Assembly (NCBI GenBank): GCA_035760965.1
Contig: DASTRY010000024.1
Coordinates: forward strand, 1-64,000
Length of the DNA: 64,000 bases
From: JADGHX01 sp035760965
GTDB lineage: Bacteria; Pseudomonadota; Gammaproteobacteria; Steroidobacterales; Steroidobacteraceae
Reading direction: 5' to 3'
This document shows positions 47,623 to 55,776 of this stretch, piece by piece (the first letter of the stretch is position 1; each line of letters starts with the position of its first letter). Under the pieces are notes generated by a model, which saw nothing but the letters and a program-made list of their open reading frames with translations, was not told the origin of the DNA and did no database searches. A program made the translations under genes and the position numbers.

Positions 47623-49254
47623 TCAGCGCGCTCGCGCGACGGTCGCCGCAGGCACCGCGGCCGGACAACGCTGGCCCGTGCTGCGGCAGAGCTCTTCGAT
47701 GAGCCGCATGGTGCTGGGCTTCGGCACCGCCGCGTGAGTCGCGAGGAAAACGCCCTGGGCCCAGGTGTACGGCGACCGGCCCTGATTGTCCTTCGCGTCG
47801 AGACGGGCGCCCTGCTCCACGAGATACTTCAGGATCGCATCGGAGCCGCGATTCGCGGCGCCATGGATGGCGCGGATGCCCATCGAGTTCGCCGCATTCA
47901 CATCCTGGCCGAGCGAGACGCAGAGTTTGACCGCTTCGAGCAGTTGCTCCTGTCCTTCGTCGAACGTCTGGAAATACACCCAGTTCACTCCGGCCGCAGC
48001 CATGAGAGGCGTCGTGCCGCCGAACGTCGGGATGTTCGGGTCCGCCTTGTATTCGAGCAGCAGGCGCATCACCGTCACGTCGCCGGCGAGCGCCGCGCGC
48101 AAGAACGGCGTTTGTCCGGTGAAATCGACCCACGAGAGCGAGCCGGCCTGCATCAGCCACATCCGCGGCGGCGGCGATTCGCGGGTGCGCGCGTTCGGGT
48201 CGGCGCCGCGCGCGAGCAGCAGCCGGATGATCTCGAGCTCGCCGGCGCGGTCGGCGAATTGCGTGTTCAGCTCGCCGTCGAGCTCGACATTGCGCGCATC
48301 GACTGCAGCCCAGAGAGGGGTTCGGCCGTACCAATCGCCGGCGTTGACGTCGGCGCCCTGCTCGATCAGATAGCGTGCGGTGGCCACCCGATCGTTGATG
48401 ATCGCGAGGAGCAACGGCCGCACGTCATTCGCTTCGGGCTGCTCGATACGCGCGCCGTGCGCAACCAGCAGTTGCGCGACTGCCGTATGCCCTTCCCTCG
48501 CGGCGTAGTGAAGCGCGGTCATCCCGCCGGCCCTCGCCGGCCGGCTGCCGCGCTCCGGCACACCACCTCGCAGAATGCCGTCTCCGTGCGAGGCGCGGCC
48601 GGCGTTCGGCTCGATGAACTTCGGCATGGGTCCGAGGCGCGTTTGCGCATCCACGTCCGCGCCGGCGCGAAGCAGATGCTCGACGCTCTGCGCGCTGCCG
48701 CTCCAGGAGGCGAGCATGAGCGGAGTCAGCGCGAACGCCTCGTCGCGCACATTGACGTCAGCGCCCTTCGCGATCAGCGCCTGCACGCACTCGGCGCAAC
48801 CCTTCCGCGCGGCCATCAGCAGCGGAGTTTCGGCGTTGCGGCCGCGCAGGTTCACGGATGCACCGGCGTCGAGCAGAAGCTGCACGAGCCGGGGATGGCC
48901 TTCCGCCGCGGCGACGTGGAGCGGCGCGAGCGCGTAGCGATTCACTACGTCGATGCGTGCGCGATGACGTATCAGCAGGGTTGCAGTAGCAACATCGTCG
49001 CGATGCACAGCCCAGTGCAGGGCCGATGTCCCGTCCGGGCTGGCCGCGTTGACGTCGGCACCGCGCTGGATCAAGGCGCGCGCCTTGGCCGCATCCCCGA
49101 GCCGCACGGCCTCGACCAGCTGCGCGCCCGCCGCCGCACGGAGCTCGGTCGCTTCACTGCGCGCTTGCGAGGAAAGCTGAACCCACACGAGCAGACCGAC
49201 GCATGCGCTCGTCACCACGCCGATCAACAGCGCCGTTCCACCCCGAAGGCGCAT
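47623..49254 (-). CDS. exported or membrane-anchored ankyrin-repeat protein
   Basis: 543 residues from the ATG at 49254. A single N-terminal membrane helix/signal (ALLIGVVTSACVGLLVWVQL) is followed by about 10-12 ankyrin repeats (for example GTSALHWAVHRDDVATATLLIRHRARIDVVN, GRTPLWAAVDARN, GTTPLMAAAGV). Ankyrins bind proteins. A periplasmic ankyrin protein inside this operon could scaffold the DUF1592/DUF1552 and cytochrome partners, by inference. It starts one base after the DUF1552 stop and ends 4 bases before the next gene. Confidence 0.85.
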   Translation of the reverse strand: MRLRGGTALLIGVVTSACVGLLVWVQLSSQARSEATELRAAAGAQLVEAVRLGDAAKARALIQRGADVNAASPDGTSALHWAVHRDDVATATLLIRHRARIDVVNRYALAPLHVAAAEGHPRLVQLLLDAGASVNLRGRNAETPLLMAARKGCAECVQALIAKGADVNVRDEAFALTPLMLASWSGSAQSVEHLLRAGADVDAQTRLGPMPKFIEPNAGRASHGDGILRGGVPERGSRPARAGGMTALHYAAREGHTAVAQLLVAHGARIEQPEANDVRPLLLAIINDRVATARYLIEQGADVNAGDWYGRTPLWAAVDARNVELDGELNTQFADRAGELEIIRLLLARGADPNARTRESPPPRMWLMQAGSLSWVDFTGQTPFLRAALAGDVTVMRLLLEYKADPNIPTFGGTTPLMAAAGVNWVYFQTFDEGQEQLLEAVKLCVSLGQDVNAANSMGIRAIHGAANRGSDAILKYLVEQGARLDAKDNQGRSPYTWAQGVFLATHAAVPKPSTMRLIEELCRSTGQRCPAAVPAATVARAR

Positions 49255-49255
49255 G

Positions 49256-50566
49256 TCAGATGTCCACCGTCCCGGTGCTGTCGCCGAAGGACTCCACCTC
49301 GATGCCCGCCTTGTGCAGCAGCGCAAGATGCACGTTCGCGAGCGGCACCTTCTTCCCGGCGCTGATGTGCCGCCCACCCTTGAGGCCCGCACCGCCGCCC
49401 GCGAGCAGCACCGGAAGCGGATCGTGGTTGTGAACGTTGCTGTCGCCCATGCCGCTGCCCCACATCAGAATCGTGTTGTCGAGCAGCGTGCTGCCGTCGC
49501 CGTCGGGCGTGTCGCGCATCTTCGCGAGCAGATAGCCGAAGAGGCTGATGTGATAGCGGTTGATCTGCGCGAGCTTGTTGATGTTCTCCGGGATGTTCGA
49601 GTGGTGCGACAGCGGATGGAAGGCATCGCGGACCCCGCTTTTCGGATAGACGGCGTTGCTCGCCTCGACGGCGAGCATCAGCGTCGAGACGCGCGTCATG
49701 CCGGCCTGCCAGGCGAGCACTTGCAGATCGAACATCATCTTCAGGTGCTCTTCGAAATCGTCGGGAATGCCGAACGGCTTCGGAGGCGCCTTGACGTCGC
49801 CCGAGACGCGGCTCGCGATCTGCATGCGGCGTTCGATCTCGCGGACATCCGTCAGGTACTGATCAAGACGACGCCGATCGGCAGCCGGTAGATCGCGGTT
49901 CAGTCGCGTCGTCTGCTCGCTGACCGCATCGAGAATGCTGCGCGACTGGAGGCGATTGCTCGCGCGCGCTTCGTCGGTCGCGCCCGTGCCGAACAGCCGC
50001 TCGAAGAGCACTTGCGGATTGCGCTCCACTGGCAACGGCGTGTGCTCGTCGAGCCAGGAGATCGTGTCGCGATAGGCGCAGCTCCATCCCTCACCGCAGG
50101 AGTTGGAGCTCGGCTCGATGCCGAGCTCGAGCGAGGGCAACAGCGTGCTCTGCCCCAGATGCTTCGCGGCGACCTGATCGACCGTGATACCGAGCTGATT
50201 GGTGTTCTTGTGCATGCGCGCGCCGCTCAGGAACACCGCCGAGGAGCTCGAGTGATTGGCTGCCGCCGACGCGTCTTCGGTGTAGGCGAGCGGCAGCGCG
50301 AGATCGCTGATGACCGTGAGCTGACTGCGAAACGGCTCGAGCGGCTTCAAGATGGGGCTCAGCTCGAGCGGGCCCACCTGTGCCGGCCGCCACTGCGACT
50401 GCACCGCGCCGTGCGGCACGAAATAGAAGCCGAGCCGCAGGCGATCCGCTTTGGCCGTGCCGCTGCCTGCGATCGCCATCGATTCGAGGAGCGGTAGTGA
50501 GAGACAGACGCCCGCGCCCTGCAGGAACGTGCGTCGCGAGAGTCGTTTGCGGCGAAGAAAGATCAT
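49256..50566 (-). CDS. Tat-exported DUF1552 protein
   Basis: 436 residues. The signal LSRRTFLQGAGVCLSLPLLESMAIA is twin-arginine. DUF1552 features follow: LRLGFYFVPHGAVQSQWRP, FLSGARMHKNTNQLGITVDQVAAKHLG, SSNSCGEGWSCAYRDTISW, and MWGSGMGDSNVHNHDPLPVLLAGG with several His/Asp near the end, resembling sulfatase-like metal-site segments. DUF1552 is typical of Planctomycetes and of some Proteobacteria and is nearly always next to a DUF1592 gene, as here. Activity unknown. Confidence 0.88.
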   Translation of the reverse strand: MIFLRRKRLSRRTFLQGAGVCLSLPLLESMAIAGSGTAKADRLRLGFYFVPHGAVQSQWRPAQVGPLELSPILKPLEPFRSQLTVISDLALPLAYTEDASAAANHSSSSAVFLSGARMHKNTNQLGITVDQVAAKHLGQSTLLPSLELGIEPSSNSCGEGWSCAYRDTISWLDEHTPLPVERNPQVLFERLFGTGATDEARASNRLQSRSILDAVSEQTTRLNRDLPAADRRRLDQYLTDVREIERRMQIASRVSGDVKAPPKPFGIPDDFEEHLKMMFDLQVLAWQAGMTRVSTLMLAVEASNAVYPKSGVRDAFHPLSHHSNIPENINKLAQINRYHISLFGYLLAKMRDTPDGDGSTLLDNTILMWGSGMGDSNVHNHDPLPVLLAGGGAGLKGGRHISAGKKVPLANVHLALLHKAGIEVESFGDSTGTVDI

Positions 50567-50575
50567 CGGTCCTCC

Positions 50576-51427
50576 TCAAACGGCCTTCAGCTCGACACCG
50601 AGCCCGTTCGGATCGCGAAACCGGACGATGCCCGGCGCTCCTTTGGACTCGGGCATCGCGCCCAATGCAACGAGGCCTGCCAGCACCTTCGCGCGAGCGA
50701 ACGCGGCGACACGCATCACGTACCGCTCGACGCCGGGGCGCTCACCCGACGCGACGGGTCGGATTACGATGTGCGTATCCGCGGCCTGAAAGGCCACCTG
50801 TCCCTTCGTCGGTGCGCGCGCGGTATTGAAGAAGTGGCTGTAGAAATCGGCGCTGCGGCGAACGTCCGCCACCTTCAGCACGATGCTGTCGAAGCCGATA
50901 GGTGTCACGAGCGGCGTCACTTCGACGAGCCGACCTCCGGGAACCGCCGTCGGACCCGGACCGCCCGGCACGGCGATGAGCTGCAGGCCGATTCCGTCCG
51001 GATCGGGAACGACGCCGCGCGCCACCGCCTGTATCCCTTTTGCGGCAAGCGCGGCGTTCATGCGTTCGCGGTCGTAGCCGCGAACGAGCGTGCAGTAGTG
51101 ATCCACCTTCGATTCGGTGACGTTCGGGCGGCTGCCGATGGCGATGTAGCCCGTGCCCGCCATCACGTAGTAGCGCAGCGGCGGGTCCTTCTCCTTCTGC
51201 ATGTCCGGATTGAAGAGGCTGCTGTAGAAGCGCGCTGCGACCTCGACATCGGGCACGACCATGCCGATGTGCTCGAGTCCGGTCGTGCGCAGCGGCAGCT
51301 CGTCGCCCTGCAGCGTCTCCTCCGCGAATGCGCGAGAGCCGAGCAGTAGCGCCGGACAGATCGCCACGACACCGCCGAGCAACGCGCGCCGGGAAACCAA
51401 TTCGTTCTTGTCTTCGAGTTGCGACAT
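50576..51427 (-). CDS. Tat-exported VOC-family (glyoxalase/dioxygenase fold) protein
   Basis: 283 residues. Signal LVSRRALLGGVVAICPALLLGSRAFA (twin-arginine). Two VOC modules: residues about 47-165 (LEHIGMVVPDVEVAARFYSSLF, HYCTLVRGYDR, DPDGIGLQLIAVPG) and 175-283 (FDSIVLKVADVRRSADFYSHFF, FRDPNGLGVELKAV), as in extradiol dioxygenases and glyoxalases. Metal-ligand candidates are His (LEHIG), His (DHYCTL) and Glu/Gln at strand ends. Export of a VOC enzyme is rare. Its ATG overlaps the DUF1592 stop by one base, so they are co-translated. Confidence 0.8.
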   Translation of the reverse strand: MSQLEDKNELVSRRALLGGVVAICPALLLGSRAFAEETLQGDELPLRTTGLEHIGMVVPDVEVAARFYSSLFNPDMQKEKDPPLRYYVMAGTGYIAIGSRPNVTESKVDHYCTLVRGYDRERMNAALAAKGIQAVARGVVPDPDGIGLQLIAVPGGPGPTAVPGGRLVEVTPLVTPIGFDSIVLKVADVRRSADFYSHFFNTARAPTKGQVAFQAADTHIVIRPVASGERPGVERYVMRVAAFARAKVLAGLVALGAMPESKGAPGIVRFRDPNGLGVELKAV

Positions 51428-53853
51428 CAGCTCGCTCCGCTTGCGGATGTATCCAGTTTGGTGGTGGTCGTCCGGGGAACACGCTCGGGCGCAGCCGGCG
51501 CCGCCCCGGATTTCGTGCGCATGAGGAACGGCTCGCTTTTGACGATGCCGAGAATGAGCGCCGAGAAGCGGTTACCGTCCGCGCTGGCCTCATGGGCGAT
51601 GCTGCGGACCGCCGGCATGTCGCGGTAGGTCACGTGTCGACCGAGGGCGAACGTCATCAGCTTCTCGATCAGCGTCTCGACGAACTCATCGGATCTCGCA
51701 AGCAGCGCGTTGCGCAGGTCGGCCGCGCCCGCGACGTGCGTGCCGTCCACCATCACGCCGGATGCGTCGATCGGCAGCCCCGCATCGAGCGTGCGCCACT
51801 TGCCGATATTGTCGTAGTTCTCGAGCGCGAGCCCGATCGGGTCCATCATGTTGTGGCAGGACGCGCAGACCTTGTTCGTGCGGTGCTGCGCGAGGCGCTG
51901 GCGCAGCGTCGTCGGTTTCGCGACGGCCGCATCGAGGTTGTTTTCCACACCCGGCGGTGGCGGAGACGGCGGCGCGCCAAGGATGTTCTCCAGCACCCAT
52001 GCGCCGCGGATCACCGGCGACGTGCGATTGGCCACCGACGTGACGGTGAGCACGGCGCCCTTGCCGAGCAGCCCGCGTCGCGGACTGTCTTTCGGCAAGC
52101 TGACGCGACGGAAGTAGTCGCCCGTGACGCCTGGAATCCCATAGTGCCGGGCGAGACGTTCGTTGACGAACGTGTAGTCGGCATCGAGCAGCTCGAGAAC
52201 GCTGCGGTCGTTGCGCATGATGTCGGCGAATACGAGCTTCGCTTCCTGCTCGAACGCCTGGCGCAGATTGTCGTCGAATTCGCGTCCCTGCGGCTGCACC
52301 GACGCGAGCTGCCGCAGCTGCAACCACTGCGCCGCGAAATCGTCCACCAGCGCGCTTGCCTTCGGGTCCGCGAGCATTCGCCGCACCTGACGCTCGATCT
52401 CACCCGGCTCGCTCAGGTGCCGTTCGGCAGCGGCCTGCAACAACTCCTCGTCGGGAATGCTGCTCCAGAGGAAGAAAGAAAGACGCGATGCGAGATCGAC
52501 GTCGCTGATGCGGAACGGCCGACCGGCTGCAAGCTGCCGCGGCTCGTGCTCGAAGCGGTACAGGAAGCGCGGATCCATCAGGATGTACGCGAGCGCCTGC
52601 TGCACGCCCGCCTCGAATCCGCCCTTGGCGCGGCCCGCATCGTAGAAACGCATGATGCGGCTGACATCCTCGCTCTCCGCCGCGAGCGGCTGACGGAACG
52701 CGCGGCCGGCGAGGTGCGTGACGATCTTGCGCGCACACGTCGCCTCGTCGGCCGGCGTTGGGGGACGGCAAATGAAGATGCGTTCGCGGCTCGCGGTGTG
52801 CCCCGGACCCGTCGGAGCAAACGGGCCGTTCACGACGATGTTGAAGATTGCGCCCTTGCGCGGGAACACGGCATAGAGGTCGTTCACGCCGGCGGCAGTG
52901 GAGGGATCGACGAGCGCCGCGGTGATCGTGCGCAAGCCGGCGGCCACCTTGATGCGCACGGGGCCGCTCACGACGGGCGTATCGCGCACCGGTCCTTTGT
53001 AGCTCACGGGCACGGCGCGGCCGTCGACGGTGAGATCGACCGCCGGCATCGGTCCGGGGGCGCGTCGCATGAAGCCCGATGCGCCCGGCCCGGCTTCGAC
53101 GGAAATCTCGTACTCGGCATCGAGCGGAAAGAAGTGGCTCACGCGAATGCCACCACGCGTACCCAGCGGCAGACCCTCGAGCTGCTGTTCCTGATTCAAG
53201 GCAGGCGGGGCCCGGTAGACGGTGCGCTCGGGCTCGGTCGAGAGATCGCCCACGGCCAGGCGGCTGATCTTCATCGCGGCATCGAGGTAGCCCTGGATCA
53301 GCGCCGGCGAGCTGCTCAGCACGGCGGCAATGTTATCGAAGCCCTTGCTGGCCGCATCGGGCGGCAGCAGCGTGGTCGCGTCGATCTGCAGTCCCAGCAG
53401 GTCACGGATCGCGTTCGCGTATTCCGTGCGGTTCAGGCGGCTCAACATCACGGGAGCCGGCGCCGGCGCCGCCGCGTCGAGCCGCCGGGTGAGCGTCTCG
53501 AGAAAATCCTGCGCTTCCGCTTTGGAGGGGCGTGGGTTGCCGGCCGGCGGCATGACCCCGGCGCCGAGCTTGCGCGCCACTTTCTCCCAGGTCTCGGCGT
53601 TCGCGGCGACGTGATCCAAATCGAGCTCGTCGAAAGCGAGATCGCCAGCGCGCTCCTCCGCGTCGTGACAGGACATGCAGTACTTGCCGAGGAGCGGATG
53701 CGGCGCGCCGGCCGTCGTGGCGGACGAGTGGGCCGTCGTCTCCGTCCGCGCCGGAAAGATCACATACAGAAGCGCGAGCAGAGCCGTACCCATTCCGGCG
53801 ACGACGAAGCGCGCGCCCCGTGGACGACGTGCCGCGCTCAATGGTTGCTGCAT
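51427..53853 (-). CDS. planctomycete-type diheme DUF1587-DUF1595-DUF1592-DUF1588-DUF1585 protein
   Basis: 808 residues with an N-terminal signal/anchor (residues 15-35). First heme motif is CMSCH (59-63), in a cytochrome domain ending GAGVMPP. Then LNRTEYANAIRDLLGL (DUF1587), a carbohydrate-binding-like beta domain (about 230-330), the DUF1595 region FAGRAFRQPL-like (here LAGRAFRQPLAAESEDVSRI), DUF1592 (DPRFLYRFEHEP, LSFFLWSSIPDEELL), DUF1588 (LGKGAVLTVTSVANRTSPVIRGAWVLENILG), the second heme CASCHN near 662, and DUF1585 at the end. It heads the operon. Such proteins are found with DUF1552 partners; the substrate is unknown. Confidence 0.9.
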   Translation of the reverse strand: MQQPLSAARRPRGARFVVAGMGTALLALLYVIFPARTETTAHSSATTAGAPHPLLGKYCMSCHDAEERAGDLAFDELDLDHVAANAETWEKVARKLGAGVMPPAGNPRPSKAEAQDFLETLTRRLDAAAPAPAPVMLSRLNRTEYANAIRDLLGLQIDATTLLPPDAASKGFDNIAAVLSSSPALIQGYLDAAMKISRLAVGDLSTEPERTVYRAPPALNQEQQLEGLPLGTRGGIRVSHFFPLDAEYEISVEAGPGASGFMRRAPGPMPAVDLTVDGRAVPVSYKGPVRDTPVVSGPVRIKVAAGLRTITAALVDPSTAAGVNDLYAVFPRKGAIFNIVVNGPFAPTGPGHTASRERIFICRPPTPADEATCARKIVTHLAGRAFRQPLAAESEDVSRIMRFYDAGRAKGGFEAGVQQALAYILMDPRFLYRFEHEPRQLAAGRPFRISDVDLASRLSFFLWSSIPDEELLQAAAERHLSEPGEIERQVRRMLADPKASALVDDFAAQWLQLRQLASVQPQGREFDDNLRQAFEQEAKLVFADIMRNDRSVLELLDADYTFVNERLARHYGIPGVTGDYFRRVSLPKDSPRRGLLGKGAVLTVTSVANRTSPVIRGAWVLENILGAPPSPPPPGVENNLDAAVAKPTTLRQRLAQHRTNKVCASCHNMMDPIGLALENYDNIGKWRTLDAGLPIDASGVMVDGTHVAGAADLRNALLARSDEFVETLIEKLMTFALGRHVTYRDMPAVRSIAHEASADGNRFSALILGIVKSEPFLMRTKSGAAPAAPERVPRTTTTKLDTSASGAS

Positions 53854-53923
53854 CGTCTTGTGATCCCCTCTGCCGAGGGCAGCGAGGGATAGCAGAGCGA
53901 TTTCGACGCGTAAGAGAGAAACG

Positions 53924-53972
53924 GTTAGCCGGCTGTTAGCCCTGCCGGATCATGGGGTTAGGTCGTGTTAGC
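53924..53972. promoter_or_regulatory. four helically phased GTTAGC/GTTAGG repeats
   Basis: GTTAGC at 53924 and 53935, GTTAGG at 53957 and GTTAGC at 53967 are all in the same orientation, with start-to-start steps of 11, 22 and 10 bases, so all lie on one face of the helix. They sit between the divergent DUF1592 operon (start 53853) and the membrane-bound regulator (54082). Direct, phased repeats suit cooperative binding of a winged-helix regulator. Confidence 0.65.
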
Positions 53973-54081
53973 TCGCTGCCGGTAACGTCTTGCGGCACGC
54001 GCCGCCATTCGACGCTCGCATCCGCCCACGGTATCTTGCGCCCCGCGTTCACGGAGACCTCGGGGAATAGTCCACAGCGCT

Positions 54082-55440
54082 ATGGCCGATGCAGACCCCA
54101 TAGTCATTCGCCGCTATCTGCAGAAAGTCCTGTCCTCCGAGCCCATGGACAAGTCCGAGGCGAGTCAGCGCCTCCTGCGGTATCTCACCGAGCGAGCGCT
54201 GCGCGGCGAGACTCCCAAAGAGACGGAAATCGCGATCGACGTGTTCGGTCGCGACGCCTCTTTCAACAGCGCGGAGGAATCGCTGGTCCGCGTTGCCGTC
54301 CGTGCGCTCCGCCGACGCTTGCACGACTACTATCTCGGCCCCGGCCAGCAGGACGACGTGCGCTTCGACGTCCCGAAGGGCGGCTATCGCCTGGTCTGGG
54401 TGACCCGCGAGTCCGAACCGGCGGTGGCGGAAACGGCGACGCCATCGAGCGCGGAAAGCCCACCCGCTGCCGAGGCGACAGCTGCCGACAATGCGCCTCA
54501 ATCTCCGGCGGAGCCCGCGCAGGCCAAACCGTCCGACCCGTGGATTCGCAGGTGGGCGCTGGCCGCCACCGTCCTGCTCGGCATCTCGGTGCTGATCAAC
54601 TCTTATCTATGGCTGAAGCCCGCGACCGCTGCAGTGGATCCGGCGACCGCCGAGATCGCGCGCAGCCCGCTCTGGCACGGGATCATCGACTCGGACCGGC
54701 CGCTCATGCTCGTGCTCGGCGACGGCTTCATGTACACGAACGTCGATCCGCTGACGGGGCGCGTGCAGCTCATCCGCGATCGGGCGATCAATTCCAGCGA
54801 GGAGCTGCGCGTGTTCCTTGCGCAGAATCCGTCCATCGCGACCGGCCGCGGGCAACGCTACACGTCCATGCTTCAGAAGAGCACCGCCATCGGCATGGCA
54901 TCGGTGTTGAGGCTGGTGAGTCACCCGGGTCGCGATATCCAAGTGCGTGCGCGCGATGATCTGCAGGTCGACGATCTGCAGAAGTACGACATCGTGTACA
55001 TCGGTCCGCTATCGCGGCTCGGTCCGCTCGCGGGGCACTACGAGCTGCAGTCGCGCTACCGGTACGAGCCGCAGGCGACGGCCATCCGGGACATCGTCAC
55101 GGGCAAGACCTTCGTACCCGACGGCGAGATCACGGCGAAACACACCGAGTACGCGCTGGCGGCGCGCTTCGTCGGGCCCGCGGGCAATCACATCGTGATC
55201 CTCACGCCCGGCGGGCGGAACTCGGGACTGATGCTGACGGTGCGCACCTTCACGTCGAAGAGCGGCTTGCAGGATCTGCAAAAGAGGCTGCTCGCGATCC
55301 GCAACCCGCTGCCCGATTCTTTCGAAGCGCTGCTGGCGGTCACCTCGTTCGGTCAAACCGACGTCGCCGCCGAGGTGCTTGCCGTTCACGCCCTGCCGAA
55401 CACCGCGGCGACTCTGCGACACACGGCATCGAACCCCTAG
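54082..55440 (+). CDS. membrane-anchored winged-helix regulator of the DUF1592 operon
   Basis: 452 residues. The N-terminal ~108 residues are a winged-helix domain of the type seen in many TPR or membrane regulators (ETEIAIDVFGRDASFNSAEESLVRVAVRALRRRLHDYY, then VRFDVPKGGYRLVW as the wing). A disordered Ala/Pro/Glu linker (110-152) and one membrane helix (158-178) lead to a ~270-residue extracytoplasmic domain (LGDGFMYTNVDP, YDIVYIGPLSRLGPLAGHYEL). This is a CadC-like one-component layout: sensing outside, DNA binding inside. It is divergent from the DUF1592 operon across the phased GTTAGC repeats, which it probably binds. Confidence 0.82.
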   Translation: MADADPIVIRRYLQKVLSSEPMDKSEASQRLLRYLTERALRGETPKETEIAIDVFGRDASFNSAEESLVRVAVRALRRRLHDYYLGPGQQDDVRFDVPKGGYRLVWVTRESEPAVAETATPSSAESPPAAEATAADNAPQSPAEPAQAKPSDPWIRRWALAATVLLGISVLINSYLWLKPATAAVDPATAEIARSPLWHGIIDSDRPLMLVLGDGFMYTNVDPLTGRVQLIRDRAINSSEELRVFLAQNPSIATGRGQRYTSMLQKSTAIGMASVLRLVSHPGRDIQVRARDDLQVDDLQKYDIVYIGPLSRLGPLAGHYELQSRYRYEPQATAIRDIVTGKTFVPDGEITAKHTEYALAARFVGPAGNHIVILTPGGRNSGLMLTVRTFTSKSGLQDLQKRLLAIRNPLPDSFEALLAVTSFGQTDVAAEVLAVHALPNTAATLRHTASNP

Positions 55441-55480
55441 ACCGCACTGCGCGGGCGATTCCCGCGAGGGCGTCGCTGTT

Positions 55481-55714
55481 TTACGACCGTCCGCTCCGTC
55501 GCGCAGCGCTGCTGCGCGCGCCGCGCCGTTTTGGTGCCTGCTCCTCCGGCGGTGTCCACGGCCGGCCCGTACGCTGCTCGATGTAGCCGCGAATCAAGCG
55601 CCGCAACACCTGGGAAGGCGTCGCGTCCTCCTCCGCGCACAGGCGCTCGAACAGCGCCTTCTTGCGCGGATCGATGAGGATCGTCAGTCGTGCGGTACGG
55701 TCTTCGAGGGCCAC
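55481..55714 (-). CDS. CopG/Arc-type ribbon-helix-helix regulator
   Basis: 77 residues from a GTG at 55714. RTARLTILIDPRKKALFERLCAEEDATPSQVLRRLIRGYIEQR is a clear ribbon-helix-helix DNA-binding unit; the rest is a basic Pro/Arg-rich tail (RRGARSSAARRS). No toxin gene is adjacent, so it is more likely a stand-alone regulator than an antitoxin. It is divergent from the Ehr operon, with the start codons 62 bp apart around a TATAAT element, and may autoregulate and control that operon. Confidence 0.82.
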   Translation of the reverse strand: MALEDRTARLTILIDPRKKALFERLCAEEDATPSQVLRRLIRGYIEQRTGRPWTPPEEQAPKRRGARSSAARRSGRS

Positions 55715-55721
55715 GTGAATC

Positions 55722-55751
55722 CTGACGTGCTTCTGTGAATTTCATTATAAT
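55722..55751 (+). promoter_or_regulatory. sigma-70 promoter of the Ehr operon
   Basis: -35 CTGACG (55722-55727) and a perfect -10 TATAAT (55746-55751) with an 18-base spacer; the GTG start of hyfB follows 25 bases later. The -10 lies in the palindrome ATTATAAT, so a second -10 also reads toward the divergent ribbon-helix-helix gene. The overlap makes repression by that protein plausible. Confidence 0.6.
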
Positions 55752-55776
55752 CGAATGCGCACTCACGTAGCATCCC

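Noticed and set aside
51328..53892. 854-codon open frame opposite the DUF1592 gene
   Set aside because: Shadow of the clearly conserved minus-strand gene.
55481..55714. Antitoxin of a toxin-antitoxin pair
   Set aside because: No small toxin gene lies on either side; the neighbours are the CadC-like regulator and hyfB.
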